A stretch of DNA of 64,000 bases from positions 22,832,695 to 22,896,694 of the forward strand of contig CM034606.1 of assembly GCA_020091685.1 (NCBI GenBank). Reading direction: 5' to 3'. Position numbers and translations under genes: made by a program. Source of the DNA: Lutjanus erythropterus (taxonomy: Eukaryota; Chordata; Actinopteri; Lutjaniformes; Lutjanidae). How positions within the stretch are numbered: position 1 is the stretch's first letter; each line of letters opens with the position of its first letter. The notes below the pieces were generated by a model. That model searched no databases. It was given only the letters and a program-made list of their open reading frames with translations, and had not been told where the DNA came from. Shown here one piece after another: positions 27,201-39,200 of the stretch.

Positions 27201-30200
27201 AAACAAGGTGTAACGGCTATGTGAACATCCCTTTTTGCCTAATTGGAGGAGGTGTAATCAGGTTTCTGAACATATGCATAATTTCAAAATTATGTTCCAC
27301 ATAAATAGGCTTTAGGCAAAGATTGCATTGGTGTAATTGTGTTTTTGTGCATTATGTGTTTTTGTTTTGTTTCTGAATCTATGAGGAGTTGCATGCATGT
27401 GGCTCCTGATGTCTAGATATTTCTCACACAGTAGTTGGTCTTAGAAAAACAATTTTGCCCAGAGGCAAAATGACATAATGACTCTAATGCCCCCATAATG
27501 TGCCTATAATGTTATCTAATGCTTTGCAATGAAGTGAGAGTTACCTGTGATTTTCCTGCTTCTCAGGATATCCTGAACAACCTGGAGCCTCCAGGAACTG
27601 GAGAGCTGGACGATGATGACCTCATGCTGGATGTGGACCTCCCAGAGGACGGCTTGCACGGTCAGCACACACACACATAACACTGTAATGTAATTGCAGT
27701 TACCCTGCACAGGATTTTTTGTGAGGTTATTCTATGGCCATGACAAATGCTTCAGTTTCATTGGCTGGAGGTTGCCCATTATTTTCGTATAAGCGGACAC
27801 CTCCAGCAAAGCTGTTCTGATCATAATTGTAAATTAATGCATTACCAAGGTCTAAGCATTCTATTTCCAGCAATATCCTTTTATGGCATATAATGGCTGG
27901 AATAAATTGAATCCTGCCTTGCCTTGGGTGAATATTTGCCTCTGCAACATCCATTAAAATCTTTTAATGGACACCTTGTTGTCTATTATGTGCTGTTACT
28001 CTTTTAATATTTGGTTGTTGAAGAGTTATTACATTACAACTCCACCACAACCACACAACTGGCCTTGAATGACAGCAAGACAGCCGGCTTGGAGAAGTAT
28101 TCAGCCAGCCGTCTTGCTCTGTTTATACGAACAGATGCACAAACACACACATGGTACAAACACTGGCACAATGCATGCATATACAGACTTAGTAAGAGTA
28201 GAGTTAACATTTGATTGCCATGACAACAACAGCATGATGAGGTTGCATGATTAGTTTAATGGCTAACTATTCCACATTACATCACCAGCTCTTATCTTGA
28301 GATCATATCTATTGAAGTTTTAGGAGTTTTCTTTGTAACCCATTTTCACTTTGCAAATCTAATCAGTCACCAATCAGTAAAATGATTTCTTTGTAGTGTT
28401 AAAGGTAATCAGGTCACATTATTACCACATAATAACATTCTTGACAATGTTATTATGAATGCATCAGATAGTGCGTGTCACATATATGAGAGGAGGAGGG
28501 GGGAGGGAAAGACAGGTTGAGGAATATTGACCTCAGCTGTCATGAAATATAATGAATTCTAGGAAGTGAATTTTCCCTTGTCAGTCATGAAACCCACCCT
28601 GTCAAAGTACCTTTCATGGCTAATGTGTTTGATGCACTAGTTTACTGTGGAAGGGCTTTGACACTGACAGGCCTGGTATGTGCAAACAAGCACCATAAAA
28701 TGCAATAAACAGAGCACATATACACATAGGTGCCAGTGGTATGAGGTATACTTTGTTAAGCAGGCTAATGCAACAACCCTGCAGTAAATCATACATTGTA
28801 AAAAAAAATATTAATCATAAGAATAATCATTTCAAGGCAACTGGCTTCTCTTAATTTTTAAATCAAACTCAATCTCTTACGATTTGAAATAAGCTAAAAC
28901 AAATTTTGCTGATCTATAACAACACCTATTCCAAAAAGCTGGGACGCTGTGTAAAATGCAAATAAGAACATTATGCAATGACTTGTAAAACCAGTTAAAC
29001 CTATATTCAATTGACAACAGTACAAAGACAAGATATTTAATGTTGTGCTGATTAATTTTCTTTTTTTTAATATAAATATACACTCATTCTAATGCCTGCA
29101 ACATGTTCAACAAAGGTTGGTATGGGGATATGTTTACTACAGTTAAATTGTTGAAGTTTTGAAAGTGAAACTCTTTAGTTGCTCAACAGTCCAGTGTCAA
29201 GGTTGTATTTTGTGCTTCATAATTTCTCACAAATTTTCAATGGGAGTCTGGACTGCAGGAAGGCCAGTCTAGTATCCACACTCTTTTACTGTAAAGCCAT
29301 GCTGTTGCACCACACACATCTTGCCGAAATAAGCAAGGGCATCCCTGAAAAAGGCATTGTCTCAATGGAAGTATATGTTGCTCCAAAACCTGCATGTTAA
29401 CAGGGCATCTATAGGGCCTTCACAGATGTGACAACCATGCCATGGGCACAAACACACCTCCAAACCACCACAGATGCGTTACAAGGTTGCAATTTAAAAT
29501 ATTAAATTATTTACCATTATTTATTTTCACTTTAATGAATTTACAATTTTTGACACACATTTTTTCTTCTAAAACTCAATGATTCAGGAGTTTTATTTTG
29601 ATTCAAAACTCAAAAATTCAGTGAAGACAGTTGCCTTGAAAGTTTTCAACTTTTTTTTTAGAGTGTACCTTCACTAGCACCTCTTTAAAACAGCTTCAGC
29701 AAAAACTGAATATTTCAATCTTCATAAATGTAAAATTAATTGCAGGACTGTTGTATTATACTGCATTAGTTTTAGCTAGGTGTGCCTAAAAAACTTTCAG
29801 TTACTGAGGCACTACTGAGGCAGCTTTACACCCGTGATCTCATTCTTTAATATGTAAATAGTGATCCTCTTGTTTTTGAGAGACAGGAGACAGAGAGACA
29901 GGGAGAGGAATGTTCACTCCGGAGGAATGTGAATTGGAGTGGTGTCCCTTCCTACTCCTTTTCAGGAAGCGGCCATATTTATAGCGCTCTATGTCATAGT
30001 GAGAGCGAGTGTCACGAGAGGCAGGGTGAAAGCAAGACAGGCTTGAGTGTCCAGTTAAACCCAGCCCACAGGGCAGGCTTTGAGACGTGGGATAGGGAAG
30101 GGTGTTTCCTTCCCTCCCAAAGACACCCTGACTGCCACAGAACAGGAAGAGAGGAAGGGGAGAAGAAGAGAAAAAAGAGAAAGGGAAGGGGAGAAGGGGC

Positions 30201-33200
30201 CTCGTGTAACATCAGGTCCCGTGACAGGGTTTCAGAGGCTCTTGCTTTTCTGCCTCAGCTGGTAACTTCCTAGCTTGGACACAAACCAGTCCCCACAGCT
30301 GCTCTCCCACCACCACCACCACCACAGTCATCTCTTCCCAGCTCCAGTTCCTAGGGAGTTCCCAGAAAAACAAGACTGTCAACAAAGACAGAAGCAGGCA
30401 GGGTGGGAGCTCGGGGTGACTTTCTCTCTCTGGCCCTTTAACTGCTCACCAGCTGACTGGACAAGGAGTCATTTCGCTCCACTCTCCATCTGAGTTCCTC
30501 TGCCTTTATGGATTCTTTTTCCAAGTTGGAATATATTCTGGTTGTATAACTTTTTAGAGGACTTTTTTTGAGCTGAAAGGGGAAAGTTGACAACTTTTGA
30601 GTGCTAAAGCTCAAAATGAAACAGGCTGTCTGCTACTGTGCTATGTAGTGACACACAGGGTAAAGTATTTAATCGCCACTGCTGCATTCCTTGGCTTGGC
30701 TCTTTCAATCTGCCAATATTTTGTTATCTCTCTTTTCCTTTCTCTCTTTCACCCCTTTCTCTCAGAGCAAAGACTATCTGGCATATAAAAAGTCAAGGGT
30801 CCTTTTGATTTCCTGGGGGTTGCGCTCTGTTAGTTGTCAATTTTGTTGCGGTCATGGTTCATTTCACAGCTATATGCTATTGAGTGTTGCCAAATACTGT
30901 GTCCTTTTACCTCGTTGAAAATGAAATGGCCTGTCACTGTGTGTGTGCGAGGGTGTGTTTGCATTTGACGGGGGAGGCAGTTGAGAGAAATAGAGAATGA
31001 GATGGATCAGATCATGATTTATATGCAGATATTCTAGAATAAAGTATTTGAAATATACACAGGAGTATTCATTACTACAAGATATGAAAAACTGACTCAT
31101 AGCCTTGCATTTTCTGTGTGTGTGTGTACCTTAGAGTGGTAGAAGACACAAACAGACAGAGAAGAATAGAGAAAAACAAATTCTAACCTTTGCAAAATAC
31201 AGCTCATCTTCAGTCCTATACTAGTTTCACTTCAACAAATAAGAGAAGAAATAGAAGTACTTTTTTGAACTTTTATTCTTTGGATCCATATTGCAACTAC
31301 AGTATATCACAAGCACAGACTTTAAAATTTCAGGTCAGATAGCACCATGTATATGCTCTTTTATCTTTCAGTTGCATCCTCTCTGTGTCAGACATGCACT
31401 TTCTCTGGCTCACTGTGCTCTAAATTCTGTTTGTATAGACGCTGACAGGATGTCCCACATTGAGCGCTCGGAGAGGGCTGGCCGGCAGGGGCAGCGCCGT
31501 AAACACCACCGCTGGAGTGGACCAGATCACTTCCATAATGATAGCAGGTGGTTTAGACTTGAAAGTTAAAAAACACTTTGCAGAAAAGAAGTCAAAAGTA
31601 GAATTGTAAAAAGTAAAAACACAATGTCATCATTCTATTTTTCTGACTGTTTCTCTCTCTGGTTAATTTGTCTTTGTCTCAGGCCCCATGTCTTCCAGCA
31701 CTACGATGGTCTCAAGGCTTCAAGGATCACTTCACGGCCTGTTCCCTCTGAAGGCAGACAGCGTGGCTACATGGCGATGCTTGATGAACTCACCCTCGAA
31801 CACATGAGTCAGGACTGCAGCTCGCTCAAGAATCAGCTGCTCAGGCTCAAAACACTACTTCAGGTTTGATCCATGTTTGCAGAAAGATGTGAATGAACAC
31901 ATGCGCTTGCATGAATCTTCCATATTAATACATTAATCATTTGGTCTATGATATTATGGAAAATGGTCATCATAATTTCCCAGAGCCCAAAGTGGCATCT
32001 TCAGATTAATTCTTTTGTCCAACCAACATTCCAAAATCTCTTTTCTCTTCTCTCTTCATTTACTGTCATAAATGACAAAGAAAGTAGAACATCTTTACAT
32101 TTAGGAATCTTAAACCAGCAAATGTTTGACAGTTTTGTTTGAACAAATGACAAACTATTAATTAATTGTCAAAATAGTTGCCAACCAATTTTCTTTTTAT
32201 TGACTAATCAATTAACTGACTAATCGTTGCATCTCTACATACATATGTTATGTAGGTACGTAACATAGCACATACATATATTCAGAATGCATTGTCTGGT
32301 GACAGAAAACTCTGTGACTGTTATATGTTGTTATATGTCATTGTTCTAAAGCTGCTGCATCACCCTTTGAACACATCAGAAACAAATAATATGCAGATCG
32401 TGTCACTAGTCCCAGGCTTTTATTTAGGTCTCATAATGAGGCCACATACTGTGAGCTGTCAGGATTCTGGGTTTGATTTCAGCTGCTGTTTTGTCTATTA
32501 AATACAGCTTTATATTAGTTTGCCAGAAGGTTAGTTTGATTAATCTTTATAAGCTTGCCAGGAGTACACTGCATCACTGTCCTCAGGTGCTCAGCATGAG
32601 CAACATGAAAAGTATTTTCTGACAAACCTGAACAAAGTTCATTTTAATTGTTAATGTGGTTTCACTTTAAGTATTAAAAAGTTTTTTAAATGTTTAATTA
32701 CATGGGTTTAATGAATCCTGTCATTGCACAGAGCAGCTGCACTGTATGTAGATCCTGCCTATAAACACAGGAAGGTGTTAAGACAGATTTTTATAGGGAG
32801 AGGAATAGTGAATTTAATGTACCATACCCGTCTCACAGCATTTTTTTAAGTTATTAGATAGTCTGGCCCTCCATCTCTTTAAATGCACAGTATGAGATTT
32901 GTGTTGTGCATTTGCCCTTGCATGTACTGCATATCTGTGCGTTTGTGAAACTGAACCCTTAATAGATCTTTCTCTGTCATTTTCTCAGTTTGAGAAATCC
33001 ATTTAATGCAAAGAAGAGAGGATGACGGGAGAAGAAGAGAGAAATAAAAGATGTCAGCTATAGAAATGTGCACTTACATATGAGATGAACACACAAAACC
33101 TACACTCCTACAAAAACACACAATCCCATCTAGGAAATTGCCGAAATGCACAGGGGCACAAACACTTCACACCGCACGCTCTGTAAGATGAAATTACCCT

Positions 33201-36200
33201 GGAATGCCTTGACTCAATTAACCTTACGGCATAAAAAAGTGATATTTGAGTTTGCATTTAAATCAAATGTCTCCTTCAGATGTGTTCATTGTGCTCACTG
33301 CAATTAGTCAAACGCTTTGGCTATATAGCCTCAAGAGAGAAAATATTTCTGTTGGCCCATTAGTAACTGAGTTCTTAATTGTTGTTGTTTTTTTCATATG
33401 ACGTTGAGCTCAAGGCAGCAACAATAAAATGAGCCTCCAGCCTTGCTGAATCCTAATTGATCTTTGTTTCATTGTGCTAACAGTCAGATATCCAGTGCAG
33501 CTCTGTTTACACATGCCGCTTCTAACTGAATTAATCTACCTGATCTGAATGAGGAGCAGGTGAAATGTAGCATTGAAGTGGATTTCAAGCAGTTTATTGA
33601 ATATTTATCAATAACAAGTTGATTGATTGTTGATTGTCATCAGCGTGACAAAGCACGAATTTCATAATTAGTAAGAGATCCAATCATTAGCTTGTTACAG
33701 CTTATAAATGCAGTGTTTCCCCTACCATTGTCTTGGACAGGCGGGCCCCCACCCCAATGGGACCTCCCACCTCCCCAGAAAGACACAAAATAATTTATTT
33801 AGATTATTTACCTAATTTACCTTCATTTGTTTCATTTCAGCTCAGTTAGAGGCCCTTTTCTACCTTTTGCTGTCAGTTGGTTGCGTTTCTCTCCCCCCTT
33901 TCTCTCCTCTGCTCCATGTACGTCCTACACATGAACACACGTGGAGCAGAGCAGAAGAGAGATGGGTCATAATACTTGTGTTGATGTTACATTGCTTTAA
34001 GTGCAATAAGAGCTGCCCAACAAGAGCAATTTTACTAATATAGTCACTCTGAAACTAAAACCAAAGATAGATATGTCAACTCCACAGTGAAACTAGAGTG
34101 AGACTCAACTCATGTCTATGCAGGAGAGCAGACAGAGGTAGTCATTTCTAAAAGTCTCTGTGTTCATCTCTCAGTTCTTTTGTAGCTCTCAATTGAATCT
34201 CTGTGGTTTGAAGTTTCTCTTCCAAGTCCCTGCTTGTACTGTACTTTAAAGTATCTGCTCTGTTTTGCTGTTTCACGCTTGCTTTAAGCTGTTTATGCAA
34301 ATAACAAAAGAATGAGGGTGATGATGGTGAAGAAATTATAGGGAATGAAGCATCCACTGTCACTGTGCGTCAGTGTATGACTTATCGAGGGGGAAAATTG
34401 AAATCTAAGGATTCACTCTCTTTTTTCCATTTCAGATCATTGAAAATTCAGTACCTTTTTGTGACATAATTTCAACACACACTTACAGTAATCAAACAGT
34501 AATTGGGGGAAAAAAATGTTATTGTGTTGCACTGAATATTCTGTATACACAAGATAAAATCTGGACCTGCTTTTGGAAGAAACACACCAGTACTGCACTT
34601 ATTTAAGCTGCCTGTAAAGTGAGGGATTTTTTATACCCTAAGAAATGAATGTATTGAATGTTCAAAAAAACATACTCAGCAACTCTGCCTGAGGTATCTA
34701 ACATCACGGGCTGACAGTTCAGGGTCGGCGGAGTATATATGTGCTAAAGAGTAAACTTATTCCACCGTAGTGAAATTTTGCTCTTGAGGCATGCCTAAGG
34801 CAATTCTCATTGATCCAGCTCACTGTGTACTGTGTACTCTGTATATGTGTGTGCATGTGTATGTGTTTGTGTGTGTGTGTGTGCCTGTGCTCACTCATGT
34901 GAATGTGTGTCTGTGTGTGCTTGTTTGTTTCCAGCTTGAGGATACAGACTCTCCAACAGATGTTCCTGAGGAGATTGAAGACAGTACCACTGCATCACAG
35001 GTAAGAAACTTTACCTTAGGTCTACAACTGTGATTGATTGGATATACCGTATATATACAGTAGATATTTTTTATTTTTCTCCATTTTCCAACTGAGGCAG
35101 TAAGCTACAAACTACAGGCTACTGTGTGTGTTTGTGTGTGTTATCAGTTGGAGGAGCTGATTAAGGAAGTGCAGGTCCTCAGAGAGGAGCTGAGGAGTCG
35201 AGACAAGACCATTGCTCATCTCACATTGCAGTGTCAACAGTTACAGCAACAGCAGCGGGAACAAATGGTGAGTTGGTCTGAACAGGACAGATACAAGTGA
35301 AAAGTCTGAAAAAAGCTCTGTATATTAAATGTTTGAAAATATAGTTATGGTGTAACCATTCAATTTAAGGAATACATCATCCCCCTGCCTTTTATTTTGG
35401 TCTGTTTGAGAGTCATTAAACAAGAGTGCACGACATGCACATCCAAACAACCTCCACAAAAACAAATCACACAAAAAGATCTGCAGACTGTACTGATAGC
35501 TCCCAGCAAATTTGACGATTGTCAGGTAGGTCTGACAGTGCCTGGCGAAGATTGCGGTTAGATCGAAACCGTGTTCAATTAAATTTGCTGGGAGCTATCA
35601 ATACCGGTTGCAGGTCTTTTGTCTGACTTTGACGCCGACAGAAATTACACTCGACTGTTGATCTTTTCTTACTGAGGTACACCATGTGAGTTATATCTGC
35701 TGTTGATGTCTGTTGTTTGATGCTTTAAATGTATAAGTAGGATAGTATTGTAATGATGAGTCATTAGTCAAATTAGGCACAGACAAGATCATTGCTGAGA
35801 GGACTGGCAGCTCGCACAAATCATAAATTTATCTCCAAGGACAAAAATGACGCTCTATCCTTAGATGCCTTGGATGAGGAAAAGAAAAAAGCAGGGGAAA
35901 AAAAGGGAGAAATCTCAGGAAGACTGAAAGAGGAGGGATCCCTCATTCAGGATGGACAGATGTGCTATTACTGTTGTAGAGATTAGACATAATTTACGAT
36001 GAAATTATAATATGCAGAGACAGAATGATAACATTTCATACATTTAAGGATCAATTTCTAAGATTTTAGTGGCATCTAGTGGTGAGCAGATTTTTGCAGA
36101 TTAAAAACACCTCATCTCTCCCTGCCCTTCCAAGGGTGAAGGAAAACCTACAGTGGCCGTGAAACTTGCACAAAACGCAAAAGGCCATAACAGGAGCCAG

Positions 36201-39200
36201 TTTTTGGTTAATGTAAAAACATGGAGATGCAACATTGCAGACTCCATGAAAGTGGACCTGCTTTCTCTGTAGACATAGATTTCTCATTTTAAGGTAATGA
36301 AAACACAATGATTCTTATTTTTCAGGTGATAATACACTACTGAAAACATACTTAAGACTATGATATTCAATTTCTGTCATATTCTGCCAATAAATGCCCA
36401 TAAATCTTACACACTGGAACTGTAAATGCAAACATATGTGAAGAATGTGGCTAAGACAAGAAGATGTGTATTTGTGATTCTGAATGGCTGTTATCATTGA
36501 GCTCTAGTGTTGGGAAAGTAGCATCACCTTCTCTATGATAAGCTGCAAAGGTTACAAATACATTATTCATTTTGAGATAACAACTATAACAACAGCTAAT
36601 ATACATTCTATATTAGCCTCAAAATCGGCATAGCTGTGGTGGAGCTTGCCACTGACAAATGATCAAGGTTCATAATGAATGTAACCTGTTGAATATCAAT
36701 ACAGGCTCATCTTGACCTAAGTATTGCAGGATCTAAGCATGTGTTCCTTGAATGCTTGCAAACAGGGCTATAATGGCCTCAGTTCTCATGTTTGCTTATT
36801 GCTTTTATGTAGCGTTTATGTGCTGCAAGCATGTAGCTTCTCTTTTGGTAGTTCATCTCTTCACATATCTGAGATAGTTAATCATGTTTCTGCACCAACA
36901 CTACCTTCCATTATCTTTTGTTTACACCAATTCCATATTTATCAGATCTTACAAAGACAGAGCATGGCAGAAATAAAGTGAACAAAGAGAAGAAAATATT
37001 TTCTATAAAAGTAATCACACTGTGCTTTGTAGCATAATGAAAATACAAGGATTTATAAAAACAAGTGATAAATGAAGGCAAGTGAAACCTGTGGTCAGTG
37101 AAGACATACTGTTGTGCCCTTCATCATAGGTGGGAGTTAATTTTCTGTTCAGTATGTTGCTAGACTCCTACATGCACTCTCGTGTGTGTACTCACACTAC
37201 AACTGCCTACCAATAACCTCCATTCTGTTTGCTTTTAGCTGGCTCCATCCACACTCTAACATTCATTAGTGTCTTGACCAGGCTCCCTTGTTAGCCAAAC
37301 AACCGTATGCTTGGCTGACATTATTCAAATCCCTGCCCTATCGAGAAATACCAAAATGTCAAAGGGAGGCTTGTCCACCAGTCTCCCTCACGCATGCAGT
37401 CTCTCCAATTAGAATTAGCACCCACCCACAGCAGGTTCTTCAGCCCAGCACAATATTGTTGCATTCTCAGCCTCAACAAGCACAGAGAGTAAAAAAGCTT
37501 GAGCGTATTTTCAGATCTGACCTTGACATTAATGAGAGTAGAGACCAAAAGAGTGAAGATGTTGGGGCAAGTAGAGAGGATAAGAGGGAAACAGAGATGT
37601 TTACTCTGCTGACTCTCTGTTGAAGCACTAGGGGGGCAGCCAAAGTTAGGTTAGAGGAATGCTGCAGAGGGTTTGCATTCTCATGGCCTCTGGTGTCACT
37701 GCAGTACAGGACTAAACAATGATGGACCAACCCCCCAAAACAAACAAACAAACAAACAAACAGACAAACAGACAAAACCCCACATGGCTCAGATGAGTTC
37801 AGTGTGCTGACCAGTTCTGGAATTTTATTTTATCATTTCATCATTTTGGTGGCGAGGCTGTTTGGCTTTTGGTGTTGTCAATTTGTTGAGGGCACAAAGG
37901 CCAAATGCCAGGGCAGCAAGGCCATTAAATAAAACAATGATTTTCAGTTCATGGAAAAGATGTAATGAATTTAATTTAGGGATTAAGGATAATTTTATTT
38001 TTATTCAACTCTGTCCTGATTTGTTAATGTTAATAAGTACAGGGACACAAGGACGCAATTTATGAGCTAGTATCTCTAACTAAGGACTTAGTATCTTAAA
38101 ATAATGAGAATTTTTCTCAAAATAGTCTTTGAATACTAATGACAGTAAAATTGTTTTTTTTTTTTAGTTTTCCATTATTTTAAGACACTAACTCATTGTT
38201 TTGAGAAAGTTTCTCATTTTAATCACTTAGAGGGTGTTTTTTTTATCACATTGGTGGTAATAGGCTTTCATAGAAAACAACAGCACATCCAGCAGTGCAG
38301 TGAAGAGACAGACAGACATATATAATGCAGCTCTTGCTGTTTTGTTCTTGACACTTCTGTCCCTTTCTTGCACTTGTCCAGCATGCATCCTTTCACTTGA
38401 TGTTGCCCAGTCAGAGTCTCAAGAAAAGACAATGTCATACTGACAGGAAAGAGGCAGAGGAGAAAATTGTGAAATCAGTTAGGGCAGTGCAGATGGGGCA
38501 TCAAGGCCACTGTGGCTGGAGGTTGTATGATTTTTTCAGGGGCATAAAACCATACTGAGGGGGCGAACCCTCAATGTTTGGTTGTGAGGAGATCACAGTT
38601 AGAACAACTCTGGTTCAGAGTCTATGAAGATTTCCAGTCCTCTGGTTTGTATGATTTCCAGATTTTAGGAAGTCAAAGGCAACTGGACCTGCTGTTTGCC
38701 CTTGAAATTGGTAAAGAGATGATATCGCAGTTGGTAGAGGGCCAGGTAAACAGAGGGAGGTGAAGTGTTACAGAGAAACTGCTGAGAGACAGAAGGGGGG
38801 GACACTTGACTGAATTGAACATAATGGAGTAATGAGAAAACAATGGAGGAGCTGTGTGGGGCAGGGAGAAACTCTACTGCAGTATACAGTGCGAGTGTGT
38901 TGGTGTGTGCGCGTGTGTGTATGGAGGGCTGAAAGGAGGGAATGGGAGAGAAAATGAAATAATGGGAGAGAGAAAAGTGGAGCTATCAAAGAAAGAAAAC
39001 TGATTTTTCAGTCTTACTTGACAGAATGCATTTCTGGATGCTGCTTCCACCGCTGCTGAGACAGTCTGCTCATGATTATGCGCTCCTCTTGTTTGAGCTG
39101 CATTGAAGTTTTTCACCAAGACTGGCAAGAATGAGCAATTTCTATCGAATTCTGCCATAGTGTTTGCAGCCAAGTACAAGTTGCTCTGCTATTTATTCAA

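Larger units (their letters stand above)
13666..27566 (+). other. ccser2: ccser2 intron 2 (13.9 kb)
   Basis: This long intron runs between coding exons 2 and 3. It contains no recognisable coding exon on either strand. Identified content is a hAT-like element (15970-16325), a TTAA-flanked MITE (20467-20798), a CA microsatellite (24132-24198), a SINE-like repeat (24484-24661) and a repeat fragment (26981-27050). The remainder is AT-rich and featureless to me. Conserved non-coding elements could be present but need comparative data. Confidence 0.75.
31864..34934 (+). other. ccser2: ccser2 intron 5 (3.1 kb)
   Basis: The intron contains a truncated, reversed hAT-like element (about 31978-32237), a CAGTGTTTCCCC-type transposon end (33713 onward) and a TG-rich run just before exon 6. 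The rest is AT-rich with nothing I can support. Confidence 0.65.
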
